From the NCBI GenBank assembly GCA_900074885.1, contig FJUW01000095.1, positions 27,646 to 91,645 on the forward strand: a stretch of 64,000 bases of DNA, given 5' to 3'. Under the pieces are notes generated by a model, which saw nothing but the letters and a program-made list of their open reading frames with translations, did no database searches and was not told the origin of the DNA. This stretch comes from Rhynchosporium graminicola. Lineage: Eukaryota; Ascomycota; Leotiomycetes; Helotiales; Ploettnerulaceae. The position numbers and the translations under genes were made by a program. Positions 36,117 through 47,576 of this stretch are shown here, in pieces (positions within the stretch are counted from its first letter, which is position 1; each line of letters begins with the position of its first letter).

Positions 36117-38264
36117 GGGTTATCGTGGGTGACATCTAGAGTAAGGCGTGGGGGTTGTTGATGGTGAAGCTCAGCTTCCAATTGAGGGAATGATTGAAAT
36201 CTAAAATGGCGAGTCTATTTCGAGATTCCGTTAGATGGCTTATCTACCGGCGTCTTATCAAAAGCGAGATTCTTTGGAGTTGTAGCCAATATGAAATGGT
36301 GGGATGGATGGGGTTGAGGGAGAGATCGACGTGGGGTCGAATTTCACATGGGGAGCCTGAATGCCATACCCATAGATCGCAGCTCTTGGCGCTAAACTGT
36401 CCGGACCGGAATTTGTTAGTACCGCTTGCTGAAGAATACGGAGCAGCGTGATGGATCAGTCAAGACATCTTCCAAACCGAGAAAGTGGTTCTATGGTGAA
36501 ATGGAATGGAGGCTGGGCAAGTTCGTCCAGTAACCCTTGGTTCCCCCGATAGGCATCTAAGGAACAGGTTCTAGCAGGTGAGACTTCGGGAGAAAGCAAG
36601 ACAATCAAATCAACATTAGCATCAACAACTCGACCACGGTAAAGTAAATTCTGTTTGCTGTCTCGTACGACAAGCAAGAGTTGGTGATTTAGTAAGGCAC
36701 GAAAGCCAGATCAATCACTTAGTCGTTCTGCTGCAAGTGTGTAGATCACTCTTCCAACCCTTTGAAGTTCCTGTATTGCGCAATTTTTCTTAAAAGCTTC
36801 AGGCTGAATTTGAAGCGCATTATGAACACGAATTGAACACGAACTGGACATACTTTCCAATCCCCCAGTCTTAAGGCTTGATCTGAGCTACTCGTGATAT
36901 TTTTGCAAATACTCATCAGACGCACCTAGCCTCTCGCAGGGATGTTTTGAATATATCCAGTGTTTTTCTCTAATTATCGAAGTTTCAACCGGAACCACCG
37001 CCGTACAGGCCTTTCCGCGGCTGGGCCGATTTGTGACCGCCGAGCATGTCCACGTCAGATTACCACTTGTGTGAAGTGATCAAATCGTTGCGTGAATTTG
37101 CTACATTTCTAGACATTTATGTCCTGTGATAACTATGTGGCTTTGGAATCGAGTTATGATAATGTATAATGCATGCTAATCCTCTCTTCGCTGAAGATAG
37201 ATTTGCCTGGTCTCGGTCTCGGTGTAATCGTCCAGTAAATGCAGATTGAGAATCACAGGCTGCTTAGATCTTGGTAGCTTGAAAATGGGAAATACTTCAC
37301 TACTCAGAATGCCAGCAGAACTGTCCGACGTCACAGGAAAGGAAACTGGGGTGGAATCTGAACATTACTTTCCACAAAAACATTACTATCGGCAGGTGTG
37401 AGCCATATCCCTCCGGCCAGTCGACGTATTATTTATGTCGACATCTGTGCCAATATCGATATGGAGCTCTGATCAAGTTCCAAAAAGGATTTCGGACAGT
37501 AGGATAACTTTGTGAAATAACCTCAATGAAATCTCATGTCGCATAATATTTGAATGAATCTGGGACTGGGTATGCTAGACTTTCCAGCTTGTTTTCCAGG
37601 TTCTCTTGTAAACGCTTAGAATGGGCGGAACGATTGGTTTAACTATTCAAGGACATTTGATGTCGTCTGATATGTCATGTCAATCTCAATGAGCATGCGA
37701 CACGTCTTTGGATGCAGGGAAGACACAAACAAGGACAAGACATTAGAAGAGTGTATAAGTATATGTAGGTATTATTGAAAGACATAAAACACGAGGGTTG
37801 TTCAAGGTGAACGTGAGCGTGCACCTGCCCTGCTCCACCTGCTCGAACTAGCGCCGTCATGCTGCCGTTTCCCTGGCTCGAGGTCTTGCCGCGCTAACGT
37901 GGGCAGTATACTGTACTGATCAGCGCAGAGCTATCTAAAGTCGTAGTCCGACCAGACAACATCTATCCTGATCCCGACTGGCGAAGGCAGGCTCAACCCA
38001 ACAGTCCACCTCGACTCTGCTCACCTCGAGCGTTCCTATCGCTCACTTCTCTCCTTCCCTTTTCTTCTTCGGACACTGTCCCCGCTGCCTGTGCACGGCA
38101 CTCGAGCCTCACTCTGAATCAAATACACGCTTTCGAACTGACACAGCCTTTCGACTCTGCTTTGTCCACCAACCAGCCGGCTCGCATCCCACTTCACTAT
38201 AACAATTCGTGGCAATTGAAACTCGACTTATAAACACTACTAGTCCTGCGGGACCGCTTTGGAG
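36117..38264. other. Divergent intergenic region, SNF4 / VAC8
   Basis: About 2.1 kb between head-to-head genes; no supported frame longer than 85 codons. The 38,000-38,260 part is C/T-rich, as expected for a VAC8 promoter and leader. Confidence 0.5.
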
Positions 38265-40332
38265 ATGGGTGCCTGTGGATCTTCATGCTGCGGAGGTGGG
38301 CAGACTCTATATATAGCAAGATGGAAGCTTCGAGCTGACGATACACAGGGAAATCCCGCGATGGTCTCTACGAACCAGTATTGGCGGAGAGTGAACGAGA
38401 GGCTGTGGCAGACCTCTTACAGTATCTAGAAAACGTACGTCGTGCTATGTCAACAACTTTGTATGGTGACTGATGATAATAGCGTGGAGAGACCGACTTC
38501 TTCTCTGGCGAGCCTCTACGAGCTTTGAGTACCCTGGTGTTTTCAGACAATGTCGACTTACAACGAAGCGCAAGCTTGACTTTCGCAGAGATCACAGAAC
38601 GAGGTATGTCTCAATCATAACCAGCACTCGCCCATTCAAGCGCGGCTTTTATTACTACAATACATGGAGTGGACGTTTTGGACCGCTGCAACCCACCCTG
38701 GAGTGGCGTCCTAGAAAATATCATGGGCGAGATACTAATTGTATCACAGATGTTCGTGAAGTAGATCGTGATACTCTTGAACCAATTCTCTTTCTCCTTC
38801 AGAGCCCCGACATTGAAGTTCAAAGAGCTGCTAGTGCTGCCTTGGGAAACCTTGCTGTTAATAGTAAGTCATACAAGTATCATCCCAAGACGAGACTAAT
38901 AATCTACAGCCGAGAACAAAGTTGCTATAGTACTTCTTGGTGGACTCACACCTCTCATTCGCCAAATGATGTCGCCGAATGTCGAAGTCCAATGCAATGC
39001 GGTTGGCTGCATCACAAATTTGGCTACCCACGAAGACAATAAGGCAAAGATTGCTCGCTCGGGAGCTTTGGGACCACTCACGCGTCTGGCTAAATCAAAG
39101 GATATGCGCGTGCAGAGAAATGCTACTGGAGCTCTACTAAACATGACACATTCTGGTAGGATCCAATGCCGCTTCACAACGACTGGATGCTAATACCCCG
39201 TAGATGAAAACCGACAACAGCTAGTAAATGCGGGAGCCATTCCTGTGCTCGTGCAACTGCTCTCATCCACTGATGTCGATGTTCAATATTACTGCACTAC
39301 AGCGCTCAGTAATATTGCGGTGGATGCAAACAACAGAAAGAAGCTGGCACAAAACGAGAACCGGCTTGTCCAATCATTGGTCAACTTGATGGATTCTTCT
39401 TCACCTAAGGTTCAGTGTCAAGCCGCTTTGGCTCTACGAAATTTGGCATCCGATGAGAAGTACCAGCTAGAAATCGTGCGCGCGAGGGGTCTCGCTCCAC
39501 TGCTCAGGCTTCTTCAATCGTCCTACCTGCCCTTGATTCTATCCGCTGTCGCCTGTATACGCAATATTTCTATCCATCCACTCAACGAGTCCCCCATCAT
39601 TGACGCAGGTTTCCTTAAGCCTTTGGTAGACTTGCTAGGATCAACCGACAACGAGGAAATCCAATGCCACGCGATTTCTACTTTGAGAAACTTGGCCGCC
39701 AGTTCTGACCGCAACAAGGCTCTGGTTTTAGAAGCTGGTGCCGTACAGAAGTGCAAGCAGTTGGTTCTCGATGTACCTTTGAGTGTGCAGTCGGAGATGA
39801 CGGCGGCCATTGCTGTCCTAGCTCTGAGTGACGAGCTCAAGACCCATCTGTTGAATCTAGGTGTATTCGATGTGCTCATTCCATTGACCGATTCCCAAAG
39901 CATTGAAGTTCAAGGCAACAGTGCAGCAGCCTTGGGAAACTTGTCATCTAAAGGTTAGCCTCCTCTTTTCGAGCAATGTGGAACTTACTAACAGATGCTA
40001 TAGTGGGCGACTATTCTATTTTTATCCAAGATTGGACTGAGCCAAATGGAGGAATCCATGGATACCTGAAGCGATTCCTCGCTAGCGGAGACGCAACCTT
40101 CCAGCACATTGCAATCTGGACTCTCCTCCAACTGCTCGAGTCTGAGGACAAGAAATTGATTAACTTGATTGGAAAATCCGAAGAAATCGTACAGATGATC
40201 AAGACTATCGCCGACACTCAGATCGAATCCGACGACGAGGCCGAAGAAGATGGTGAAGGGGAGGTTGTTCAGCTTGCTCAGCGATCCTTACAACTTCTCG
40301 GGCAAAACAAGCCATCCCATATCGAAGGTTGA
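38265..40332 (+). CDS. VAC8: Vacuolar armadillo-repeat protein Vac8
   Basis: Seven exons: 38265-38295, 38349-38434, 38483-38603, 38750-38863, 38910-39155, 39204-39953 and 40004-40332; all junctions are GT/AG and keep the frame, giving 558 residues. The first exon encodes only [10 protein letters not shown], an N-myristoylation plus palmitoylation signal that targets the protein to the vacuole membrane. The rest is armadillo repeats; clear ones are [97 protein letters not shown] and [17 protein letters not shown]. Vac8 anchors partners at the vacuole and acts in vacuole inheritance, homotypic fusion, nucleus-vacuole junctions and selective autophagy. The 31-nt first exon with a weak GTGGGC donor is easily missed. 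Confidence 0.96.
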
Positions 40333-40820
40333 ACCACAACAAATGTTCCATCATAGAATTTCTGCTTTGTTCTGCATTTTGGCTGGAAGGCGAGGTGTTT
40401 GGCGTATTTAATGAGGGCATACTTTAGTAGCGAGCATTGACGGAGCCGAGGGCGATGAATTGAAGGCGAGGAAGCGCTTTAAGGTCGATTGCACAATGAG
40501 GCAATCCGGCCATTGTTTAGGACGTGTTTTAATTCGACGTAATCCTCCTGCTTTACTGTGGTTCATGCAGAGGACTTCTTTTGTGGCTATCCCATGTAAT
40601 TAGATAGGACTTTATGATATCCACTACAGCTTCGAAATCAAATTGCATCATTCTGTTCTGGAACCTACATGGAATCATTGTTAACTCGCCTCGTGTTATA
40701 TAACATACAGTGCGTTGACAACTCTCCAAACGCCATGCTCCTTCAAACGCACTTTATTGTCTCACCCATTTCTCGCCAGCGAATTCCAAATATACAGATG
40801 ATCATATATACAGCGACAAG
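40333..40820. other. Convergent 3' intergenic region (VAC8 / IMP1)
   Basis: About 490 bases; expected 3' UTRs of both genes, nothing else seen. Confidence 0.5.
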
Positions 40821-41440
40821 TTACTGTACAGCCTCTAGGCCATCCTCAATCCACCTCCTCTCCCTCCATGGGAAAACTTTGGCCACTACTTTTCCCCTGA
40901 TCAAAGCCATAGGCAATGGACCGAAATGCCTAGAATCCCTCGAATAGGGGAAATTATCACCAACTACCCAGCAATGCCCTTTTGGAACCTAGGAGAGATC
41001 TTAGAATTTCGAAATCATTTACAAGGACATAGATGATGTTTTTGAGCCGGAGCCTCTCCCATCATGAGGATATCTGGGCTGATCGGATAGAAGAAATGAA
41101 GCAAACATACCATCAACATCCCCTCGCCTCCCTCACCAGGCGTATTCCTCAATACATAATCTCCCTCCATACCGATAACACGCTTAATGATCTGTTCGCC
41201 CGGCTCAACGACTGAGTAAGAACTCACTATATCGCCGACCTCAACGCCACGACCGCGTCTGAACCGTTTGTCGACTAACATCCAATCGCCCAGTACCAAG
41301 ATCGTTGGGAGCATGGATGGTCCGGCGGTTGGAACTATATCGTAGATGTAGCTGGTAAAGAGGTGGAGACCGGCGATGAGCTGGATGAATGCGGCGGCTG
41401 TACGCAGCGGGTGCCCTGCGTGGCGGATGAGAGAGCTCAT
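40821..41440 (-). CDS. IMP1: Mitochondrial inner-membrane peptidase subunit 1
   Basis: Two exons, 41440-41111 and 40988-40821 (122-nt intron, GTATGT..CCTAG), 165 residues. A hydrophobic N-terminal segment is followed by the signal-peptidase I signature AGPSMLPT (catalytic Ser 42) and IIKRVIGMEGD (general-base Lys 86). Exon 2 supplies VPKGHCWVVGDNFPYSRDSR, the SPase box with GDN and SRD, and MALIRGKVVAKVFPW. Imp1 with Imp2 removes inner-membrane sorting signals from proteins such as cytochrome b2 on the intermembrane-space side. Length and Ser/Lys spacing fit Imp1 better than Imp2. An unspliced reading of exon 1 would replace the SPase box with unrelated sequence. Confidence 0.94.
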
Positions 41441-41677
41441 GGCATTTTCCGATTACTTAATAATGACTTGCTGTGAGTTCTTAGTTCTTTCAGCACGGCT
41501 TCTGATACGCTTGTTATTTGTATGGAAAAGGGAAGTTGTTGTTATTGTCACGAGACGAGGCTGAAGCTCGGATGGATGTGGACATATTTTTCTCGGCTCG
41601 GAGACGACATTCAATCTTATCCTTATTTGTACAGTACACTCATCCAAGGCAGTATCTTGCTATGAACCGACACGACT
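41441..41677. promoter_or_regulatory. Bidirectional promoter interval IMP1 / mtIF3
   Basis: Only 237 bases separate the start codons of two divergent genes for mitochondrial proteins, so both promoters must lie in or overlap this interval. No specific binding site is claimed. Confidence 0.6.
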
Positions 41678-42724
41678 ATGCGAAGCTCAAAATGCGTATT
41701 CAGCTCTGCCACAGCTCTACATCGTATTTTCGTCGCGCCAATTGAGCTGCAGACACGAGTGCAATTTAGGGGGCTCTCAGCAGCAACATTACAACTGCGT
41801 TCGAGACCTCACACTCTCTCCAATGCCAGAATCTCATCCGGATCACAAAGACGCCATGTTTCCCTCCACCGCGCCGAGAAGGCGCGACTACCTCGCGACG
41901 ACGAGATCGAAGCCTGGTCCGTGACGCTCGTTGACGCCGAAGGCAAACTCACCGAGCCGCAACCTACACGCCAGATCCTCGACAGCATGGACCGCAAAAT
42001 AAGCACTCTTGTTATGGTCGTTCCTGGGGAGGCAGGCGTTCCTCCAATCTGCAAAATCAGGGATAAAAAGCAGATGCGGGAAGCCGAAAAGGCGAAAGTG
42101 AAAGCTGCGAGAGGATCGGGGACGACGCAGAAGACGATGGAATTGAATTGGGCCATTGGCAAGAATGATTTGGGACATAGGATGGATAAATTGAAGGGGT
42201 GGTTGGAGAAGGGGTGGAAGGTTGAAGTGGTGCTTGCCGGGAAGAGGAAGGGGAAGAAGGCCACGGAAGAAGAGGCCGAGGCTTTAGTCGCGCATATCAG
42301 GGGCATCATGAATGAGGTTGGTGGGAGAGAAAATAAAGTAGTTGAGGGGAAGATATTGGGACAAATGACGCTTTATTTGGAGGGGAAGAAGGGAGGGAAG
42401 ACTGCTAATAAGACTGTAGATGGGAACGGTGCAGAAAATACTGCAGAGGCAACGACAGCAGCGGACGCCCAGAATGATGCTGGGAATGAAGAGAGCGCGA
42501 GTTCAATAGTTGATGACGGAAGTCAAAATGGGACAGTCGGGACAGGATCTGAGAAGGATGTCAAGAGCGAGAAAGAGGATGAGACTGAGGAAGGATTTAA
42601 AGAGGGAGAGGAAGAGGACGGTATTGAATCTGGCGACAAAACGGAAGCTGAAAAGCTTGCGGAGCTTCGAGAAAGGCGCAGAAGAAGGAACTCGGGGTGG
42701 GAAATGCCACAACGTGAAGGTTGA
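41678..42724 (+). CDS. Mitochondrial translation initiation factor IF3-like
   Basis: Single-exon frame of 348 residues. The N-terminus is Arg/Ser-rich with few acidic residues, a presumed mitochondrial presequence. The IF3 N-domain is visible (LPRDDEIEAWSVTLVDAEGK, QPTRQILDSMDRK, VPPICKIRDKKQMREAEKAK), then the linker and C-domain (QKTMELNWAIGKNDLGHRMD, LEKGWKVEVVLAGKRKGKK). The last 100 residues are an acidic Glu/Asp/Lys tail that bacterial IF3 lacks. The factor should bind the mitochondrial small ribosomal subunit and promote start-site selection. It may correspond to yeast Aim23; the identity beyond IF3-like is uncertain. Confidence 0.85.
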   Translation: MRSSKCVFSSATALHRIFVAPIELQTRVQFRGLSAATLQLRSRPHTLSNARISSGSQRRHVSLHRAEKARLPRDDEIEAWSVTLVDAEGKLTEPQPTRQILDSMDRKISTLVMVVPGEAGVPPICKIRDKKQMREAEKAKVKAARGSGTTQKTMELNWAIGKNDLGHRMDKLKGWLEKGWKVEVVLAGKRKGKKATEEEAEALVAHIRGIMNEVGGRENKVVEGKILGQMTLYLEGKKGGKTANKTVDGNGAENTAEATTAADAQNDAGNEESASSIVDDGSQNGTVGTGSEKDVKSEKEDETEEGFKEGEEEDGIESGDKTEAEKLAELRERRRRRNSGWEMPQREG

Positions 42725-44150
42725 TATGTGAGATTAGGTAGGGCTAACATATACCAAGATGATGGCGGCTTGTGGAGGACTGGTGGTCTATAATTTTGAA
42801 TAGAGCTTTTGCGTACCATGATGTATAGAGTGCATATGTACTGTATATAAATGGTATGAAAACGAGCATATAGAACCATAGCTAGATAAACAAGGCGTGG
42901 TATACCTAGAAATTCCGTGCCGGTTTCTACTGATAAGTCCATATTTCTTCCCATATGCTACCCTACAAGTTCGCTATCTATATCAGAAATAAAAGGTTTG
43001 TTTGATCAATAACGGTACCAATGTCAGGGCACGCTGCTAAGCACTTTACTCGGTCGCCATACGGAGCAGTAAAGTATCGGAAATCTTACAAAGACTTCAG
43101 CTTACCTACTAAGGAGGGTTCCAAAGTCACGAAAGATTTACTGCTTCTTGTAAAGTTGATTCCAAATTTCCGAAGAAGTAGTGACCCCGGGACGCCATAT
43201 TCTAATAAATGACCATCGGCATACAAGTAGATTCCAAAGGCAACCCTGAGCTCGGATTATCTGGCTATCCCGAGAAAACCCCCAAGAACATCAACGCTAT
43301 CCATCTAGATCAGTAGCGCTCCCGGAATTTAAAAATTCGTTCGGTGCCAGTCACGTTAATCCAGAATGGTTGAGATCTGATATAAGTCTCTCAGGCCCTG
43401 GACTGTTTTCAATGTGAGACAGTCTGACCAGCTACCGTACACTCTCAAGTAAGGTATCATCCAATACTAGCAATGCTCCACGATTCTTCAGGTAGTCACG
43501 GACTTTCTTCGCGCCAGCCTTTTTGTCACAATTACTTCCAGTAATACTAAGAAACAAACTATTAAATTATTATTACGAGAAGCAATATTTCGCGCTGAAG
43601 AGTGTTGATTTTCACTCGGTTCCCAATCGCATGACTAAAATGATGCCCTAACAGTCTATTGCGCCCTTACTTAAACTTGTGAAAGCATGTGTTCTGCGAA
43701 ACTTCCCTCACCAATACTTATCAACGCGTACAACTTCATAAATATCTAGAAGTACGTACCACCAGGTACCACTCCACAGGTATCTGAAAGTAGCGAATGA
43801 AACCGTAACCCTTGATAAATCTAATGAGAAACTCGTTACTCCAGTTATAGTCAACTTATCCTACTGATATGTTAAACTTCAAGTAAAAAAGTTGTAATAT
43901 CTTTCGAGGTCAAGATTCTATATTACCTGTGCAAGTAAATTTCGCGGGACACCTACGTCCAGAGACTGTAACTGTAAGCGACTGAGCGCAATAGGAAGGG
44001 AAGAGAATGTTACTCTGTACATACGAACTATCAAGCAAATAGATTTGCCGGACACCCTGTCGGCCAGTTCCTCCTAAGAATCGATAACCTCGACCTCTAT
44101 AGCGGGTTTTAGTGAATACATGTCTCAACTTGTAATTAGACTTTTTTCAT
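42725..44150. other. Intergenic transition zone before the AT-rich block
   Basis: About 1.4 kb of normal composition with no supported gene; open frames of 63 and 72 codons have no recognised content. Composition changes abruptly at about 44,150. Confidence 0.5.
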
Positions 44151-44349
44151 GGGGAAAACCTAAGAACACTAAAACTTAGGAATACTAGAATATTAATAAC
44201 TATTAAAAAAAATAACTATATTTTTAAATTAGGGACTTTTCAGATCATATAGTAATAGCAGATAGTAATAAGGAGTAGTTTATTTTTTCAAAGAAGTTTA
44301 ATTAAGAGTATTATAATAATAAAGGAAGTAAAGAACTTATTCCTCTTAA

Positions 44350-44880
44350 TCTATATCTTCTTTATCCTCTTTATCTATAATAATGAATCCCTTCTACTTA
44401 GAGAACTCCTCTTTATTATCTTCTTCTTCTTTATTAGTAGAGACTTTAATTAGAATATTATTACTATTATAGTTATCTTCCTTAATCTTAATCTCCTTAT
44501 CTCTAGTATAAAATTCCTTAATAGCCTTAGGATTAGTAATATCTCTTATAAAAGTATCTATCTTCTCCTTCTTAACTGTAACGGGGTTGAGGTTAGGCTC
44601 ACACTAACTACGCCATCTGGACCAAAAGATCATAATATTCAGCGCACGCTGAATACGCCTAACACCGTACATATATAGCCGACTATCACGTGCCCATTAC
44701 ATTAACCCTATATTTCTTATTACTTTCCTTAATAATCTTTACTTCTAATCTTCTAATTAGAAGCTTTAAGTTTTTCTTAAAGGAACCTCTAATACTAGAA
44801 GCTAACTTATTATTATTATTATTATCTCCCTTAAGCTCTCTAGCTTTTCTCTTCCGCTAAAATATAGTTAGAACAGATAG
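44350..44880 (-). pseudogene. Decayed Lys-rich reading frame split by a small insertion
   Basis: On the minus strand a Lys/Glu/Asn/Ile-rich frame can be read from about 44,880 to 44,707 and again from 44,571 to about 44,400. Removing the 125-bp insertion and one copy of its 5-bp target repeat makes the two halves continuous in the same frame. A TAG that looks like a mutated CAG follows further on. No family recognised; probably part of a transposon protein. Confidence 0.55.
44577..44701. mobile_element. Short solo-LTR-like insertion with 5-bp TSD
   Basis: 125-bp segment beginning TGTAACGGGG and ending GCCCATTACA, flanked by perfect direct repeats TTAAC (44572-44576 and 44702-44706). Inside are inverted repeats GTTAGGC/GCCTAAC and ATTCAGCG-CA-CGCTGAAT. 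TG..CA ends plus a 5-bp duplication indicate integrase-mediated insertion, most simply a solo LTR of a short-LTR element. Unlike its surroundings it keeps many CpA/TpG. Confidence 0.8.
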
Positions 44881-44932
44881 TAATGAGTAATAATAATAGA
44901 ACTTACTCTATTTCTAACTCTTAGTACTTTCT

Positions 44933-47177
44933 TGTCACGAACCAGCATAGTTCTTGGCACTAAAACCATCCTAGTATCAGAATACTGATATAAGGGGCGA
45001 GCCCCAGGATTAAGCACCGGCGATACCTATGCTTACTAAGCCTAGCGGCACCTTTAGAGGCGAATCCTGATATAAAACAGGGGGAGGAAGGAGAGGAGTA
45101 ATATAAGGGGCGAGCCCCAGGATTAAGCACTAGCGATACCTGTGCTTACTAAGCCTAGCGGCACCCGCATGTTTTCCTTCGGAGCTAGGCTAGAACCTAA
45201 CTCTCTCTTATATCGAACTTCTTAAATACTATACTTAACTATCTGCGTACGCGTTACTTACCCGTGATATTAAGTTCGATCAAATAACTAGCTCCTATAG
45301 CCTTTATATTAGCGTTCGAATAATCATAATCGAGGAACGAAGTCTTCGATAAATTATTAATAATAAGATAGTAAAGGTATAAGAGTAATAGAAGCCGAAT
45401 CGATACTAATAGTACTTAGAGAAAAGCTCTAGGAACGCGAGAAAAAACGAAGATTCGATAGATTCCGCTATTCTTAAGCTAGAGTACGCTTAATTTATCC
45501 CTTAAACCTATAAGATAGGAGCGAAAAAGTAGCTAAAAAATTTTTATAGGAGTAGAAAGGTAAGGAGTAGCTTAGAGTATAGACTACTTCTAAATAGATA
45601 AGGAAAGCAGCGATAATTAGTCGGTCGCTACTTACGAATAAGCGGATAATAGAAGCTATTCGATAGCTTAAGTAGAATATATACCTAAAAGATATAAGGA
45701 GCGACTATTACTAACTAGTAGCTACTTAGGAACGCGCGGATAACGAGAACCCTTCGATAATATCTAAGATAAAAGAAGAAAGTTTACTCTACTTTTAATA
45801 AGGAGGCGGTAGCTACTTAATAATAGCTATTATAAAGATATCAGAAGATAATAATATAAGTAAGCTATAATAAAGAACTACTCCGGAGGTAGCTGCGTAT
45901 ACGCTAGTCTCCGGACTCTAAAGAAGTGCTCTAGTAAGCTAGAGACAGAAGACAGAAGACGCTTAAAGTAGATAATATAAAAAGAGATTATAACGAAAGA
46001 CTACTCCGGGGGTAGATAGCTACGAAAGCGCTAGCCTCCGGACGCTTAAGGAAGGGCTCCGCGATATTAGAAGCAGAAGGACGTTTATCCTATCTTAAAT
46101 AGGGAGGCGGCAGCTATATAATAGTAGCCGCTATAAAGACGCCGGAAGACGATAATAAGAAGGGGGCTATAATAAAAGACTATTCCGAAGGCAGCTACGT
46201 AAGCGCTAGTCTCCGGACGCTTAAGGAAGGGCTCCGCGATATTAGAAGCGGAAGGAGGTTTATCCTACCTTAAATAAGGAGGCGGTAGCTATATAATAGT
46301 AGCTAGTATAAAGACGCTGGAAAATAATAATATAAAAGGGGCTATAACGAAAGACTACCCCGGGGGTAGATAGCTGCGTAGGCGCTAGCCTCCGGAAGCT
46401 TAAGGGAAGCTCCGCGATATTAGAAGCGGAAGAAAACGCTAGACGTTAATAATAGGGCTATAATAAGGAATTACTCTAGAGATAGCTACGTATATATAAG
46501 TCTCCGGGGGTTTAAGGAAGAGCTACGTAAAGTTAGAGATAGAAAGAGGTATACTTTACCTAAATAGGGAAGCGATAGTTACTAGAAGGCAGCTACTGTA
46601 AAGATAGCGTAAGACTATAAGAAAGGAGGCTAAAGCTATATAGCGATAGCAGAACTACTTAAGTCTTAAGTGCGAGTCGATATTATCAGCTCGCTGGAGG
46701 AATAGATAGGAGAGCGACGACGACTAGCCGGAGCGCGAGCTGTCGTAGTCAAAGAAGAGAGAGCAAGCTAAGGAAGTCGGCTCGCTGAAAAAAAGAATCG
46801 CAGATATAACGGGCCCCGACCGCATGTAATAGGGCGGGAAACAGGTCTTTGGAGGCGAACCCCGATATAAAACAGGCGGAGGGAGGAGGGGAGTAATATA
46901 AGGGGCGAGCCCCAGGATTAAGCACCGGCGATACCTGTGCTTACTAAGCCTAGCGGCACCTTTAGAGGCGAACCCCGATATAAAATAAGCGGAGGAAGGA
47001 GGGGAGTAATATAAGAGGCGAGCCCTAGGATTAAGCACCGGCGATACCTATACTTACTAAGCCTAGCGGTACCTGTATATTTTCCTTCGGAGCTAGGCTA
47101 GAACCTAACTCTCTCCTATATCGAACTTCTTGAATACTACACTTGACTATCTGCGTACGCGTTACTCACCCGTGATA
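44933..47177. mobile_element. Non-autonomous LTR-like element with subrepeats
   Basis: A direct repeat pair, about 44,985-45,269 and 46,867-47,177, flanks 1.6 kb without coding capacity. Each flank contains two copies of a 113-bp subrepeat (ataaggggcgagcccc.. start near 44,990, 45,103, 46,898, 47,011) and then ends with an identical segment finishing gcgttact[t/c]acccgtgata. TGTCACGAACC at 44,933 and tataacgggcc at 46,805 are candidate 5' LTR ends, but they do not align to each other, so the left boundaries are unsure and no target duplication was found. Internal sequence is itself tandem repeated. Confidence 0.6.
45780..46570. repeat. Degenerate ~180-bp tandem repeats inside the element
   Basis: The motif ctag[t/c]ctccgga followed by cttaaggaagggctccgcgat recurs near 45,913, 46,030, 46,210, 46,392 and (degenerate) 46,502, each preceded by a copy of ggaggcgg[t/c]agcta and attccgg-like sequence. 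Spacing is about 110-185 bp. Non-coding. Confidence 0.7.
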
Positions 47178-47179
47178 AC

Positions 47180-47576
47180 TGATAGTATCACCTAGTGGTG
47201 AGTACTAGATGGGTTTTAGTACTAACAGAGAGTTAGTACTATTGAAAGGAAGGCACTAACACAGTTATAGTATAAACAGCGAGTAGTACTATACGCCTAC
47301 TTGTATTGAAGTAATAATAGTATTATAGCTATAGGTGATCCAGGATCACGTGATATGTTAGACTACTAGATAGGTCGCGAGAGCTTATAAGCTCTATAAG
47401 ACGGTCTTGCATAACTAGCCTGAGGGAACGAAAGTTCTATATAAGACTAGCACTTCTGCTATTAGATAGGAGCTTCGTGCTCAAATTCATATAGTAATTA
47501 ATACCTGCTTATAACGTCTTAATTCTAATTAAGAACCGAACTTCTTATTTATTTTACTTTATAGCTAATACTAACC
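47180..47576 (+). repeat. Orphan LTR-like sequence
   Basis: Begins TGATAGTATCACCTAGTGG and ends near 47,576 with aatactaac, the approximate inverse of its start, as for LTR termini. It holds TATA-like sequence and is followed by about 100 bases of leader and a Glu/Arg-rich frame from about 47,650 that decays within a few hundred bases. No second copy is found in the window, so this is a truncated element or one whose partner lies outside. Confidence 0.45.

Noticed and set aside
46724..47038. 104-codon minus-strand frame in AT-rich block
   Set aside because: Falls wholly in the subrepeats of the LTR-like flank; repetitive and without homology.
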